From Symsagittifera roscoffensis (lineage: Eukaryota > Xenacoelomorpha > Acoela > Convolutidae), in the NCBI RefSeq assembly GCF_963678635.1, contig NC_087062.1, positions 78,121,200-78,185,199 of the forward strand: a DNA stretch of 64,000 bases, read 5' to 3'. Below, piece after piece: positions 1 through 13,318 of the stretch (its first letter is position 1; the number at the start of each line of letters is the position of its first letter). The translations under genes and the position numbers were made by a program. The notes under the pieces were generated by a model. It was given only the letters and a program-made list of their open reading frames with translations, ran no database searches and was not told where the DNA came from.

Positions 1-129
1 TCAAATGATTGCGTAATTGCTGGCTTAGAATTTTTCAATAGTAAATTTGAATAGTTTTTCCTAGATATTTATTTTAGTTTGTTATGTTAGATAACAAAGA
101 TACGCTCAGGGTGCAAAACTAGCTTTTTT

Positions 130-474
130 CAGGGGTATTTCCAATTTTGAAAAAAAAAGAAAACTTTTTTCTAGGTCAATTAAAGGGTTTTACTGAGCTC
201 TCTCAAATCACAATAACAGGATAAAAAACAGGATAAAAAAGCCAACTTTAAGGCATTTTTTGGAAAATGTTGACCGAAAAATAGCTTTTTCTCGGCGCGC
301 ACCCCCCACTCAAAGTTAGTATATATTGGCGTCGAAAACGCTTTTAGATAAATTTTAGTGTCAGTCAGCTAAAATTGGCTATCTCAAAATAGTACAAAGG
401 GGGACTTTTGTGTCGGTAGGTGTCGAATCCCTGAGATGAGGAGGGTTCCCCCCCCCCCCCTAAATCCGCAACTG
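130..474 (-). mobile_element. hAT-like MITE, minus-oriented degraded copy
   Basis: The inner end at 461-474 (TAAATCCGCAACTG) is a mutated reverse complement of the CAGGGGCGGATTTA terminus seen at 41358. The body matches that copy: a poly-C run at 450-460, AAAGGGGGAC, a GCGCGCACC block near 296 and a GAGCTCTCTC block near 198. The outer end is eroded and no target duplication is visible. Confidence 0.7.
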
Positions 475-944
475 GATACGCAGATGAGAACGATGCTGCA
501 AATAATCTGACTGCTGTTTATGTTTTCTCAAAACTTAATTGGGATTTCAAGCAAGTCTGAGTTTTAGAGCCTTTGAAGGAAATCTGGAAGTTTAGATCTA
601 CCCGCCACTTTCTATTCACAAAACTTAGTGTAATGAAAAGATTGATAATAGAAAAATTTTTCAATAGTTTTTGTCATAAGAAAGGCAGCACATAAAAATT
701 CTCAGATGTGCGCGCATCTCCCCAAAGACTCTTTTTCATTTGAAATCCAGTCGCCTATTTTCAAACCAGAGACAACGTTTGATGAGCTATTAGATTATGA
801 GAGAAATTGACAAGGTGCTTACGATTTAGAACTCAGTTTAATGTTCAGATCGGCTAGGTATTTAACTTTAGTTCCAGCGCAATGGAAAAAAAGATAAAAG
901 AATCTGCGACGAGCAGAAATGTTCAAACATGATTATCATCATAC
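475..944. other. no gene seen
   Basis: AT-rich sequence downstream of the CAP3 first exon, so probably the start of its intron 1. I see no open coding segment or known repeat. Confidence 0.5.
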
Positions 945-1078
945 TTACTTCCCTTGACTTCCTCCATACTAGCTCTCAGATCTTCACAAGTATTTCCGGC
1001 CCAGTGGTAAGTAGCATTGCTCACACACGCCAAGACGCCGAGAATAACACCGAAGCCTCGGTAACAACTCAATTTCAT
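945..1078 (-). CDS. CAP3 exon 1 (signal-peptide exon of a third CAP-domain gene)
   Basis: The minus-strand reading frame opens with ATG at 1078 and encodes about 44 residues: a basic N-terminus, a hydrophobic stretch (VILGVLACVS) and then a mature start TYHWAGNTC. That start aligns with SIYQWGGSIC of CAP1 and SVYNWSTAAC of CAP2 at the same place after the signal peptide. Two donors are available. GTATGA after position 945 keeps phase 2, the phase of the first intron in both paralogues, and was chosen for that reason. GTAAGT after 949 is a better consensus but would be phase 1. All later exons would lie at lower coordinates, outside the window. The product is inferred to be a secreted CAP protein. 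The family assignment rests on this short homology and on the tandem setting. Confidence 0.68.
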
Positions 1079-3134
1079 CTTTTTTTGCGGTTATAGCACA
1101 AACAGCCAAGTTGAACGATTTGTCTAGTAGTATAACTCGAATTTAGGATCAAATATAGAGCAGAATAATTGGTCAGTTTTTATTATCAATTATCGTAAAA
1201 ACAACCGACTAATTTCAGATAGTGCTGAGGAATTTATGGTGCGTGTTGCAAATTTCAGTCCCCGAGGATAGCAACAGCTCGGTTGATAATTGAAACTTTC
1301 ATATTTTGCCCCCTCTATCTAACGCAGGTTTAATTAAATTTCGCTAAATTTCAATTTTTGAATCACACCACGGCATATGCTAGAGTGTTGACCACTGATG
1401 AAAATTTTACTGGAACTTTGAAAACTAACATTAAGTACCAATTTTCAGAATTGGAAACTTCTGGTGTCAACTTTTTCTATTTTCATACCATCTGTTCTGA
1501 GATAATATCAAAACAATCAATTACTGAAAAAAAACTCTCCATTTTGTCAGTATACTTTGAAATTATAACAGAAAATTACTTTCTTACTTCAATGAAGTGT
1601 TTTTGGTTAAACTTCAGTAGTTTTCGGTTTTTCACGACTGGCCTGTTTCTACCCCTCAACCGACCCAGACTAAAAAATGTTTTACATGTAAGCTCTATTT
1701 TATCATAAACCATGGATGAAGTTAAAACTAAATTTGAAAAATGCAAAAGCAAAAGGGTCATAAAGATTACCATGAAAACATATTATGGGCAAATTAGTGT
1801 TTTTTTTCTGTAAAGAAGGCCAAATTTATCAAACTATTGATTGAGCTCCTATTCTTATTGAATATCCAGACTTTCTTTTACTGAAACTAATTTGAACCAA
1901 TCAGATTCGAGCATTATGATCCAGTTTTTTTAAAAAATGAAAAAGATCAGTTTTAAGCCGTATAACAGAAAAATCAATTAAAGTGATGGAAATTTAACAA
2001 AAAGTTTTAAGCAGCAAAATTTTCAAGCAACTGATTTTTTAATAAAAATTATAATTGGAACAGGTTTATTGATTTTTTATTGGTCAATCGACTTATGTCA
2101 AAAAGTAATCAAATCGAAACACAAGATGGCAAACTTGTCTGAACAAAAGAAGTTTTTAGCGCCTCGTGACGAATTTGTTGGTTGAGTAGGAAACTCTTAA
2201 TGACATGGTTAAACGTATGTTTAACCGTGTCATTAGTTCGGGTCTTTTTACTTGTTCCGCCCGAAAGCTATTTTGTAATATTCAATGTATAAATGCTGAG
2301 AACAACATGCTGATAGCACTTGTTAATTTGGTTAATACAAACCGATCAAATTACTCGTAAGCGGACTTCTAATGAGGCCGAATTTTGAGCAGAAACGAAA
2401 TTGGTCACTTTTGCACTGGAGCTGTTTTCTGTGTTTTTCCTAATCTGGGTAAAACTCAGAAACGATTTGAAATAATTTTGAATGTTTTACCAAATATTCT
2501 TCGGTATATTTACATTTTGACTTAAAAATGTGAACAGAACATTTTGGAAAGGTGCTGAAATCTGGTTGGCTGATCTTAGCCAATCAGATTGAGGGGAAAT
2601 AATTTTAATTCAAGATCTTGAAATATTGATTTTTGAACAGAATAAGTAAAAAGATCCATCAATTTGATTAAGCTTACCTTGGCTGATAAAGCGCTTGAAA
2701 ATGATTCAATGAAGTGCACTATTATTTAAAGAACGGAAATATCTCGTTAATTTGTATACATTCCTATATGAACAAAGCAGTAATTTTTAAATTTTTTCAA
2801 ATCTAACTAAACTATTTCTGGATTTAAAATATGAGAATGGAGTTCAGAGACAAAAACCTAATTCTTACCAAAAACAAGAAAACCATGAAAAGAAACAAAA
2901 ACAATTAAAAAATGAACAAAAAAAACTAACTTCTTAACAAAACGACGTTACTAAGTTTAAATACCCTATTAATTGTTCCCAAGAGTATTAAGAAAATTTA
3001 AATTCCGATGAAAAAATGTTTATTAAAATATTACGAAGCCAAACTGCGTATTATTGAATTCTTGCTTCTGCTTTTAACCTTTCGTTTTTGTGGTCGTTTC
3101 GACAAAATTTTAACATGTTCAAAAACTTCTCGCT
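1079..3134. other. 2-kb stretch without recognisable genes
   Basis: This is upstream of the CAP3 start codon, so it should contain that gene's promoter, but I could not place a TATA or initiator motif with confidence. Short ORFs here lack any family signature. One strong hairpin is listed separately. Confidence 0.5.
2198..2235. repeat. 17-bp-stem perfect-style hairpin
   Basis: TAATGACATGGTTAAAC is followed after a 4-base GTAT loop by GTTTAACCGTGTCATTA, its reverse complement with one mismatch. It is isolated and has no neighbouring gene. Confidence 0.85.
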
Positions 3135-3428
3135 GGATTCCCCCTTTGGTAGAACTTTACGATATCCAATATTAAATATTTTTTGAAGGCGCCATTGACG
3201 CTAAAAAAAATTTTAGGGGCGAGCGCGCGCCGAAACAAAAGCGATTTTTTTCGATCAAAATTTTCCAAAAAAGCCTAAAAAAATCTAACAAAATAAAGTT
3301 TTTATAGTGTTTTCGGAGAACTCGGAAAATGAAACTGATCGACCTAAAAAAAGGTCCTCAAAATTTACAAAAGTTTTTCGAAAAACCGCTCCCTCCTTCC
3401 CCTAGAAAAGTTTCTGAGCATGCCACTG
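3135..3428 (+). mobile_element. hAT-like MITE, plus-oriented, end-eroded
   Basis: It shares with the 41358 copy the order CCCCCTTTG, GGCGCC, GAGCGCGCGCCGAAA, CAAAATTTTCCAAAAA, GATCGACCTAAAAAAAGGTC and a pyrimidine-rich right part. Both terminal inverted repeats are decayed. Confidence 0.7.
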
Positions 3429-4034
3429 CGGAAAGTTAATCGATGATTTCTCAGCCAGCTGATAGAAATCATTTGGTATTTGATCTGAGTAGCTAAAATT
3501 TTCTCAATATCTTTTGTCATGATTGATTGGAATTTTTCGAACTATACCTTCTGGATGAGAATCAAGAATCAGGATGAGAATTATATTAGGGGCCGAATAT
3601 TTGAATCACCTTTATTTTGTTTTGAAGTAGTAATAATTTACTAGAAAACTCCACTGCACGCCATCAGTTCCATAAACCATTTGAAAAACTCAGTTGAAAA
3701 ACCATTTGTTTTTGAATTTTAGGCTTTATTCGCTAAGGCGATTAAATGAAAAAACAAGGTGCCAACAAAAAAGTGATATTTTTTGGAAGGTTAACCAATC
3801 TTCTTTCAGCTGATAAAAATATTTGCTTTATGTTTCAAATGACATATATGTTTAGACCAGCTTTGCTCTATCTTCAGAAAGGCTCGACACTTGTAATGCC
3901 TCATGTTGTGATTTTCAAATGATAATTATTTCAAATTGTTTTTCGAAAAATTCTTGATACATGTTTGAAAAACAAATTTATCCAAAGATATTCAAAGCAG
4001 TCGCAGCACTTAGGGCTTCACACTGATGTGATTA

Positions 4035-5002
4035 CCCGCATCCACGTTTAGGCGTAAGTAGTCTATTATAACGGAATTGTTATGATGACTTTATGACAAT
4101 TAAAACTGATTATAATGACCAAAATTAGGTTTTTAAAAGATTTATAATCGACTACAATTGTGATGTTTTCCCAGAGATTATAATCTCTTACAGTCGATTA
4201 TAATTAACTTTAGTGCAGACAAAAAACCGTTAAAATTAAATATAATTGATTATCTTCAATTACCATCTCTTTTTTCTCAAAAATTTGTCACACCAAAACA
4301 ATATTTCAGTTATATTTTATTGCTTATTAATTTTTAGTCAAGAACAAAATCTCCAAAAGCAAGATATCTTGGCACAATTTGGTAAACCTGAACACAAAAT
4401 TTACCCCAAAAAAAGTTTCATAGAGTTCTTTTTGTACCTTTTTCGTAGGTGATATGATATTTAAATCTTTCGAATCAATCATTAAACTAAAACAATTTGC
4501 TAATGTTTTGATGGTGAAAAACCTTAAAAAGTGCACCATGAAACAACTCTAATGGAAAAAAAAATAACGTCAAAAAATTGATTTGATTTGAAACCTTTAG
4601 AAACAATTTTCTCATTTTTCACAGGAGCCAACGTCTACAAAAAGCATAAACTATAGGCAATTTAGATGCAATCTCGTTGATAAAATGTGCAAACAGAAGG
4701 GATTATAATCGGTTACAATCGGTTATATTTGATTTTTGTGCAAAGCTCTTGAATTAAAAATTGGGAGAAAAATAATGTTTTATAATCGATTATAATTGAT
4801 TATAATTGCATTAGAAAACAGATGGATAAATAATCAATTAAAATCGATTAAAATGTATTATAATTGATTATAGTTTGACTTCAAAAATAAATATTATAAT
4901 CGACTATTAATTGATCAAAACTGACTTTTTTTCTCAGTTTTAGTAAGACTGGTACTAAATTCGTAATATAATCGATTATTAACTCTTGAAACTGGATGTG
5001 GG
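4035..5002. mobile_element. T1 element: CCCGCA-ended TIR element with internal ATAATCGATTAT arrays
   Basis: The ends are GATTACCCGCATCCA on the left and its near-perfect complement TGGATGTGGGTAATC on the right (one mismatch). The interior has dense palindromic units of the type TTATAATCGATTATAAT at 4060-4210 and 4700-4990. Flanking TA on both sides could be a target duplication but is also part of the inverted repeat. No transposase is present, so it is non-autonomous. Confidence 0.72.
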
Positions 5003-5973
5003 TAATCCAATTTAAATTTGTGCGTGACTTCTCTTGTTGACTTTAATTTGTTTGTATCAATCAAAACCTCGAATACTTCTATTGAGCTATACGGTATGAG
5101 GTTATTGATTGAGGGTTGTCTGTCGATAAAGTTGTCTGTCGATAAAGCATACATTTTTGGAGCCCCTAACGTCAATTTCACTTTCTCCAACAGATAGAAT
5201 CAATCACCCATTTTTTAACAGCTCAGTTATTGAGATTTGCTTAAAATAATTTCCTGTCTCGTAGTTTAAAAAAAGACATTTAGAAACTTGGCAGAACATT
5301 AAAAAAAACTCTTGATTAGAAAACACAAAGAGTTCAGATCCCATCATTCCGCAATTTTTTATAGGGGTGAGAATCGCCAAGTTTTCCTACATTTTGACCA
5401 TCATTTTCCATGGAAGCGGAAAATCAAGCTTAATATCTGAAAATTGAACACAAAATTAATATCCCTTGGGTGCTTTTTTCCGCAATAAATAGATGACCAG
5501 TAGTCCTTAAATTTGATTGCAATAACTTCGAGGGAAAATATGGACAACAAACTAGATCCGAGTATGATTGAGATCTTGAAAAAAATCATTTCAAATGCAC
5601 TTCGTCAATTTCCAAAAACTGAACTGACGCAAATGTTATTGTCAGCATGAGGTTCAGATATAAGCGACAAGAAATTTAGACGAGAAGCCAGATATTAGAA
5701 AAACTTATAATGAAAACAGCAATAAGTGGTGCTAACAAACTGTTAGAATTTCTTTTCATGCTGATTTAAAAATCTGGTCGCTATTTTTCTCTATAAATGA
5801 ATTAGAATTTTCTCAATATATTTTGAGTCCATGCCAAATTTTATCTCAAATCATCGAGACCATTGCTCTGTAAAACTATCAGCTGCGATACGGTTGATAA
5901 GAAAAACATAGGTTACGCTTAGGCCGAAAAGAGTTTTGAACAATGTATATAATTACAAGTCCATGCTTTAACA
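5003..5973. other. no gene seen; contains one 16-bp tandem duplication
   Basis: GTTGTCTGTCGATAAA is repeated exactly in tandem at 5115-5130 and 5131-5146. The rest is AT-rich with no recognisable coding or mobile sequence. Confidence 0.5.
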
Positions 5974-6890
5974 CCCGCACTAGTTTCATGGGAAATAATC
6001 GTTTATAATGGATTATGCAAAAACAACCCATTTAATTGATTTTCATGACTCATCTAACCATGAAAATAGATTTTTAGGGGACAATAATCGATTATTTTCA
6101 ATAATTAAAAATCCATTATAATCGATTATTTTGACAATATAATCCATTTCTTAGGCCCCAAAAACCCATGAAAATCGATTTTTTTTCTGCAGAAAATTGC
6201 TTACAGCTCATTAAAATCCTGAAACATTTGGAAACGTTCTACACACTTAGAACACAAACAAAAATTTTCACCCTCCCCCTCCCCACTCCCAACCCCCTGC
6301 CACTCTGGGGTTAAACGTACAGCCAAGTAGGGGGGAGGTATCCCGTTTACACCCCCCGCCTTCAACCATTAACTACCCCCCCTTATTCAAGTTAGGGGAG
6401 AGGGGTAGTGGGCGGGGGCGGGGCAGTAGGCGAGGGAGGCGCAGTATGCGGTGGGGATTAGTGAGCAAATGTTAATTTTTACTATAGCGATGGTAAAAAA
6501 AGACGGTTAAATAAAATGTTAAACTGTCAAATTGAAAAAGTCGGAAAACTTTAATGTATAAAAAAAAATAAGTGAAAAACTTAATTTTATGAAACGTAAT
6601 CCGTAGCAACTGCACTAAACAGGAAGTGAGATCACTTGCAAAGTTTGCAAAATTCATCAATAACCTCTCAAAAAATCCATGTTAATCAATTATAATGGAT
6701 TATATTGATATTAAAAATATTATGTTTATAGTCCATTGTTAAAGGATTATAATCGATCATAATTTATTATAATGGATTTTATTGATATGAAAAAATATTA
6801 GGATTATAATCTATTATTCTTGTAACTTTATGGATACAGACTATGAAAAGATTATAAAACCAATTTTTATCCACGAAGCTCCAGTGCGGG
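5974..6890. mobile_element. T1 element, second copy
   Basis: The left end CCCGCACTAGTTTCATGG and right end CCAGTGCGGG form an imperfect inverted repeat. ATAATCGATTATA-type units lie just inside both ends (6000-6180 and 6670-6830). The middle (6250-6460) is unusually GC-rich and strand-biased, with C runs on the left and G runs on the right of about 6330. Confidence 0.72.
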
Positions 6891-7277
6891 TAGTCATAGA
6901 AGCGAGCATAAAAGTTTGCATCAAAATGAAAAGCATAAAGATAGTACAACTGGCTTTTGAGTGCCGTCGTTACGAGGCTAAACTGTGCATTGGATAGGCG
7001 CACATTTTTGTGTCTGTATGTTCCTGGAAACCAGAGACAAGTCCTTAAGCAAAATGAAATTACTTCGGAACGATCAAAGAAAAAGAAAAAACAAAAGAAA
7101 AACAAAGGGAGCGTCCTTGTACCGGAATCCGCTCAAAATTTACAAAATGCATAGTGTCAAGAAATGACATTCGGTACCTCACTCTAGTTTAACTATGTAT
7201 CTGTTTTTTGTTTTATATTTATATCTTTGTAGCCAGTTTTGCGTAAGATCTTCAAGAAGACTTTTCACCAGCCCGAA
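6891..7277. other. spacer between T1 element and LTR element
   Basis: Contains an AAAGAAAAAG purine stretch near 7077-7108. The short ORFs across it on both strands have low-complexity translations and no family signature. Confidence 0.45.
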
Positions 7278-7481
7278 TGTTGGTCACACATGCTTGCTGT
7301 AAAGTCAGTTGCAGAACCTAGAGTGTTAAAATCAAGTCTTTAAATTCTAAGGAGATATATAATTCAAAATAGAATCATTTCTGGAACTCTTAAACTTAAA
7401 TACGTTAATCTACTCTATTTATGTATATACACTTATTAATTTACTATTCACATTTTACCCTCAAGTTTTCCGGTCACAACA
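7278..7481 (+). repeat. 5' LTR
   Basis: Begins TGTTGGTCACACATGC and ends TTTTCCGGTCACAACA. It matches 13319-13520 along its length, including CCTCAAGTTTTCCGGTCAC. CCGAA just before TGTT is shared by both LTRs, so the true boundary may be a few bases further left. Confidence 0.8.
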
Positions 7482-7737
7482 GGACTGACCTACTTAGAAT
7501 CCCTCCCTTTTGGGCAAAATCATCGGTTAACCGTCCTTTTATCTGGGAGACTCTCCTTTTATCCGAAGCCGCCAATAGACTTCTTAGAAACGCGGACGCA
7601 AACCGGTGAATTGACAAATACAATGCGGAGAGGAGACACAACAGCCCTCGGATAGGACACGCGTGGTGCTATCATGAGGCAGAGGCACGGTTGAAGTCTC
7701 GACACTTCTTTTCATTGGGAGAAGGAGGATAATAGGT

Positions 7738-8800
7738 TTGTATTCACACTTGGATCTTAACGCGTGTTCGTATATTGAGTTTCATAAGAGTTGCGAGGAC
7801 CTCTTCAAAACCGAACGGCATCACACGATTGAGCGGATCAAACTGAACAACACAATTTTCATGAATGATAATGATTCGTTTTCATCTTTTTACGCTTGTC
7901 TCGGCGCACAAACAGCTCCGTGTAATTGGCCAATAGACCAGGAAAAAGTCACGCTTAAAGACCTTTGCATCAGTTGATCAACAATTGATCAAGGCGAAAG
8001 CAAGCCTCCCAGACACCATTCAGCTTGCGTTAGAGAGTGAAAAGGGTGCAAAAATGTCGCAACAATTCCAAAAGTTGCTCCCGCACAATCACTCGTCATT
8101 GTATGCTACTCTTTCTATACGGGTTAAGCAAGAACTCACAATTTCGGTATTAAAGCACCGTGGTCAATGTTATCAGGGGCAAGGGGAGTGTAATAATTGG
8201 ACCACCCAACGTCCAAACCAGTCAAAACCTTGCTATTTTTGTGGTAATCCATTCACAACCGATCATCGCAAACCGTGCCAGGCCAGAGAGGCCACGTGTA
8301 GCGCTTGCAAGAAAAAGGGACAATTTCCTAAGGTGTGCAACACCCAGAAACGGAGAGTGAACAGGATTCAGCAGGAAGACCTACAACCGGATCAAGAATG
8401 TGACTCCATAGATGTTGACGGGGATAGGAAACAGGAATACGGTGTTATGGCGATTGATGTGGTGCAAATTTACAGTGTTGAACTTCTACGAGCGGAGGGA
8501 GGCAAACCCAAAAGCCTCAGTATTCAACTGCGGTCCGGAAATAGTTTCTCTTATGCAATTGTAGATACTGATAGCCCAATCTCATTTCTGAACAAAAGAA
8601 CAGCAGACATTTTGATGATGAATTTACCAGACGTAAGACTTAAGGATGTCTCAAGACACCCGGTGGGGGCCACAAATTTTGATTATAAAAAGATCAAATT
8701 GTTCGGTTTCCGGGAAATCCCAATTGCGTCGCACCGATGGAAGATTGACGGAATAGGTTTCTTGTGTTCTAGAATAGGACGCAAAACCTGTTGGGTCTAA
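7738..8800 (+). pseudogene. gag-protease region of the LTR element
   Basis: Two consecutive open segments (7738-7977 and 7985-8800) are separated by a stop. The second has two zinc-knuckle-like motifs: CYFCGNPFTTDHRKPC (C-X2-C-X7-H-X3-C) and CSACKKKGQFPKVC. The latter has CCHC spacing, but the His position is Gln. About 60 residues further on is AIVDTDSPISFL, the retropepsin active-site region where D-T/S-G is expected. Here the glycine is Asp, so the protease would be inactive. This order is that of a Ty3-type Gag-Pol polyprotein. Confidence 0.78.
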
Positions 8801-10027
8801 ATCTACACGAAAATTTGGGGATAGATACAATTCAAGGCAAACCGCTTGAAATGAGCGCTATAGAGTTTGTGGAGGAGATAGACCCTACTTCCCAGTTCTG
8901 GAGAGATTCTTTTGTAAAACGGTACCCTAAAGTGTTTAGTGGACTGGTAAGGTCCAAAAATCATAAAACTTTCACTAATTTTAAAGACCCACTTATCCCC
9001 CGCCATGTCAAAGGTTCAAAAGTACGTATTCATATACAAGACCGGGTCGCGACTGAAATAAAGGCATTAATCAGAGATATATACATCGAGAGATTGGATA
9101 ATTGTACGACGGCGCACTTTAATGCACCAATGTTTCTAACTGCAAAGAAAGACGAATTGGTTAAACTGGCACTTAACGCGAAACCCATGAAAGCTCAAAT
9201 TTGGAAGAACAAACACCAAATGCCCAACATGCATGAGCGAATTTATTCAGCGGCCCAAATAATCATTAGGAACACACATGGCTTACCTCTCTTCACATAA
9301 AACTTGCATTTAGCTTATTACCTTTATCTGATCTAACTGGTTGTCCTTGTAATTTCAGCATTTTTTGCGGAGAAGCGACAAGCACGTACCGATTCCAAAT
9401 TGGATTCTTTAGCCTTACAGACATACCGACAAAATTTCAAGAGGCGACGAATTGCACACTTCAAGGGCTGGAAGGAGTCATATATTACCTCGATGATATC
9501 CTGGTGGTTTCGAAGGGAGACGTTGAGGACCACAACATGCTTGTTATAAGAGTTAAGAAATTATTGGACCAAGACGGATGGGCCTTGAAATTAAGTCAAT
9601 GTGAGTTCTCAGTTAACAACCTTTTTTGGCTTGGGTACGAATTAGTTGAAACCAGGTACGCCCCAAAATTCCCAAAAATAGAATCTACTAAATTTCTTAA
9701 ACCACCGAAAACGCTCAAACAACTGAGGTCCTTTAAAGGTACTCTAAGCCATCTACAACGCTTTTTACTGGATCTTCATAAATATACAGTGTCTTTTCTC
9801 CCATCGTTAAAAGCAAGTAATGAGAAATCTTTTTGTGGGGAAGAGCAAATGTAGCATTTATGAACATCCCAGATCTCATAGCCAACATAACCAATCTATA
9901 TCATTACGATGCTTCAAAGGCCGCTAAGTCAAGTGTGAAGCATGCCATAGTGGATTGGGGCCTGTTTAGAGCAATAAGTAGAACCAAATATTTGGGCTCC
10001 GATAGCCATTGCTTCAAGGATCCTTAA
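8791..10027 (+). pseudogene. reverse transcriptase and RNase H region of the LTR element
   Basis: The first open segment (8791-9300) has the N-terminal RT blocks: a FVKRYPKVFSG entry, APMFLTAKKDELVKLAL and KNKHQMPNM. After a frame break the fingers-palm continues, with LTDIPTKFQEA and the catalytic YYLDDILVV at about 9482-9510. Then KLSQCEFSVNNLFWLGYE and LKQLRSFKGTLSHLQRFL complete the connection region. YHYDASKAA at about 9900 marks the likely RNase H start and is followed by decay. The YLDD motif is intact although the gene is broken at least three times. Motif order and wording fit the Ty3/Gypsy pol family. Confidence 0.85.
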
Positions 10028-11454
10028 TTCAGCAAAAAACAAATAAAGCACCAACGAATTAGAACTACTAGCTATCGTTTAGGCTTGCAAATACTTACGC
10101 ACATATTTACTCCGAAAACGATTTGTCATCCTCACCGATCATAAAGCTACCATTTCGGCATTTAATGAAACTTACGGTAAAGAATCATACCAATCATAAA
10201 TTTCTAGGTGGGCGGTTTGACTTTGAGAAAAAAGCCGTGCCGAGATCATCACTCGGTTTTGTCAACTAGATGCCCAGACATCCGATATTCGAAGCCAATC
10301 AACATTCGTAGTATGATGTGTTATTCGTAATTAAATCAATAATGGCATTCAAAAACGCTTTGGACTCACTTCGCATTTCGGGGCGAACAGAAGTTGTACC
10401 GGTATGTAAAATTTCCAATCTAACCAAAATCCAATCAATCAGAGCGCTTAGTAACATTTCAGCCAAAACCGGTCGCCTCCTTACGAAAGAGATTGACCAA
10501 TCACTGAATACTACGTTCAATCAATCAGAGGACAGCAATCGATGGTCAGTTTCCATGCTCGAACACCCCTGCTCCAATTTGTCTAACCAACCACAGCCCA
10601 TTATGCAAATGGGATACAGTGAACCTGATGATCGTAGAAAAAGTCATTGCCTCTGACCTTATATTTCACACTCAAGTTCGATTATGAATACCTCTCAACT
10701 GAATACTTCAAACTCTTCAATCAGTACAGTAGACGTAGCTAACCTCTTGTGCGAATCTCTTACACTTTGGGGAAAACATCGGTACGTCCTCCCCAAACTT
10801 TCGTGCACCGAGCCACCAAAGATACGTGCCCTCAATGTTAGGAACAACAACCGACCTAGTAGAATCGGCAAGAAAACCAAACGCTTGAGACATTCCAGCA
10901 CAACTTCTAGACAAATACCGCAGACAGCGTCTAGCTAAGAAAACCCAACAGCAGACCGTGGTCCAGATGGGGATCCACGCAATCAACGGACACAAGCCTC
11001 TCGTCGACCGGCACAAGCTGAAAGTAGTTGGCCTCCCTGTTTAATGTGGATTTACTCTCAAAACTAGCTGGGGAAGATCAGTTCCTGGGCCCGAGGCGAA
11101 AGGCTATCATCAACAGAGACACACAGTCATTCAACAAGCTGGGGGCATATATGCCCCAATTCTGACCGAAGGCAGCAGTAGTCAACAACTGCGTCATAAT
11201 CGATAACAAGCTCGCGATACAAGAACAGCTCAGAAGCGCAGTCCTTGCCTGACTTCATAGGTCACATCCGGGACAAGCAGCTATAATGGACGAGCCGGAA
11301 TACGTTTTACGAGCCGGAATACGTGGCCCTTTTTGAACCGTCAAATAGTGAAAATTTGCGAAAAGTGGTCAGAGTGCAATTTGTTCAATAATAACATCAA
11401 AAACTCAAAAACATTACTTCTTATAAAACGCTACCGCCGCTTTCAGCCCCTAAC

Positions 11455-11823
11455 CAAAAACTCAACTCGATTTTGTGGGCCCGCTCAATGGCGATAAAAA
11501 AGGAAATATACCTATCCTAGTTGCGATTGATTGACTTTCAAAAAACCCTTCGGTTATGCTAACTAAAACAACAAGTGCAATCTTATATTCGCAATCATGG
11601 CATACCGGAACAGATTAAAGCCGATCACGGCACCGGATTTAAGAGCGCTTCAAGGGATGAGTTCTCCGAAATTAGAGGTATGGAACATATACTCACACCG
11701 GTCGGAGACCATAGATGTTTTCGTCTGGTGGAGAGTTCGATTCAAATCATCAAACGAAAGCTGGGGACCAAAAAACGGACCCAAATTTTGAAATTTAGTA
11801 TCTACGCTACAACAAATCATTGA
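11455..11823 (+). pseudogene. integrase core of the LTR element
   Basis: LDFVGPL and ILVAID near 11466-11530 carry the first catalytic Asp region, followed by a stop. The next open segment from 11575 has HGIPEQIKADHGTGFKS, with the second Asp, and VGDHRCFRLVESSIQIIK, with the third acidic residue in VES. These are the D,D-35-E landmarks of retroviral-type integrases. The zinc-binding N-terminal part upstream is not recognisable. The stop in the first block makes it non-functional. Confidence 0.82.
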
Positions 11824-12139
11824 TTATATCAAGCCACAATTCGAAACAAATCAAGCCACACTGAAAAAATCCCCGTTTGAACACCATAATGGGCGAAAGC
11901 CTAATATAAAACTTTCCTTAGCGCGCGATAATGTTGTACATTCTTGTTTTTCAGCTCAAAGATTACAGAGGAATCTGCTAGCCCCTGAACAACAGACAAG
12001 CCAAGTTTACAGAAGAGACAGGGTAAAAGTGGTGCCATGGGGAACCATCATTAATCCGGACATTCCATGCCGCTTCAATCCACTATTTGGCGAGGGAAAT
12101 CAAATTGCAGACAATCAACCCTAAGAGGTCCTAGAAGGA

Positions 12140-12460
12140 TTGGCTAAAGCGGCCAACACCTGGAGTCAACTTAAGCGAAACGTCCAACCTCAACAGGGAC
12201 GAGAACTTCTCCGTGAACTAGCCTCCAGACACAGTGATCTTGCGGACTCGCTGAAGTCAGGGATCACGAAAGGAACACTCCAATTCTATGACCACGTGGT
12301 GGATTTTTCAATCCCCGCTTTATCACGCGCCCAAAGCCTGAACGTAGCAGCGTCTTTAAAGCCGAAAAGACTTTCAAAATCACGTAAATTAGAAAAACTA
12401 ATTTTAGAAGTTCCGCTTGGAGTCAAACTGTTCCTAAAATTTGCTGTTCAAATTAACTAA
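12140..12460 (+). pseudogene. open segment downstream of integrase, unknown
   Basis: A 106-codon open frame begins soon after the integrase decay and includes SRHSDLADSLKSGITKGT and a basic SLKPKRLSKSRKLEK stretch. It could be the C-terminal end of the polyprotein. I see no transmembrane segment or envelope signature. The next 850 bases to the LTR contain only broken frames. Confidence 0.4.
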
Positions 12461-13318
12461 GATCAAGGTTGTTCGAATTACGGATAACACTTACATTACT
12501 GACAAGTGAAAAGTATTTCGGAAAACTCATAATAGTCTCAGGCCAACCTTTAATGTTCGTGAGTTTTCAGCGGCACCAGGGACAACAGGCGCGAAGATTC
12601 AGAGACGAATTTCCCCACGACCAGCCAACCAACAGTCCACATCCCCGGTCTCGAGACAGACAAGCGAACCCGGTTGAGGCACGGTAGTGGACCTCACTGC
12701 GGAGTCATCAAGTGAAGACTCAGCCACGGCTAGACCACCTCTCGAGATAATAGAGGCTATGGGATCTTCTACCCCACGGCCGCTACATAAAAATCAGACA
12801 GCATTGTCTCAGAACGTCATTCCAACTCCACTTCATACGAGCGTACAGGCGGCTTAGAGGCAGGCCCATCAGCATCTCCCACTACCACATTCTCAGAGGG
12901 AACACAAACTACCTCAAATTCGGTCCTCGATCGGGATGATCCCACAACAGGTTACATTAACAGCGACCAGGCCAAGAGTGAGTCGACAAGGTCATCAGGA
13001 CGATCAAAGAAACCAACTAGATTCTTTGGCGATCCACTCCAACACTCTGTCAAAAGCGTAAAATCAGCAGAGAAGCACGCGGCCGCCGCACCGAACAGAG
13101 ACCAAACTGAGCAGTAACGTCCTATTCCGCTCGTTCCGATAAGCAGACCAGGATGTTCCTCGCCGTTACCACGGACGGAAGATCAGGTTAATCCGTTTAA
13201 GAAAATCAGAACCTCGAAATCAGGGAAGTAAACTCTAGAAATAAAGAATCTTTAACAATACTTATCAAACTCACTGCTTATACGTGCTTTATTTTCATTC
13301 CATTTAAATTTGACCGAA

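Noticed and set aside
8803-9006. Antisense ORFs across the LTR element and LINE
   Set aside because: Shadows of recognisable pol domains on the other strand.
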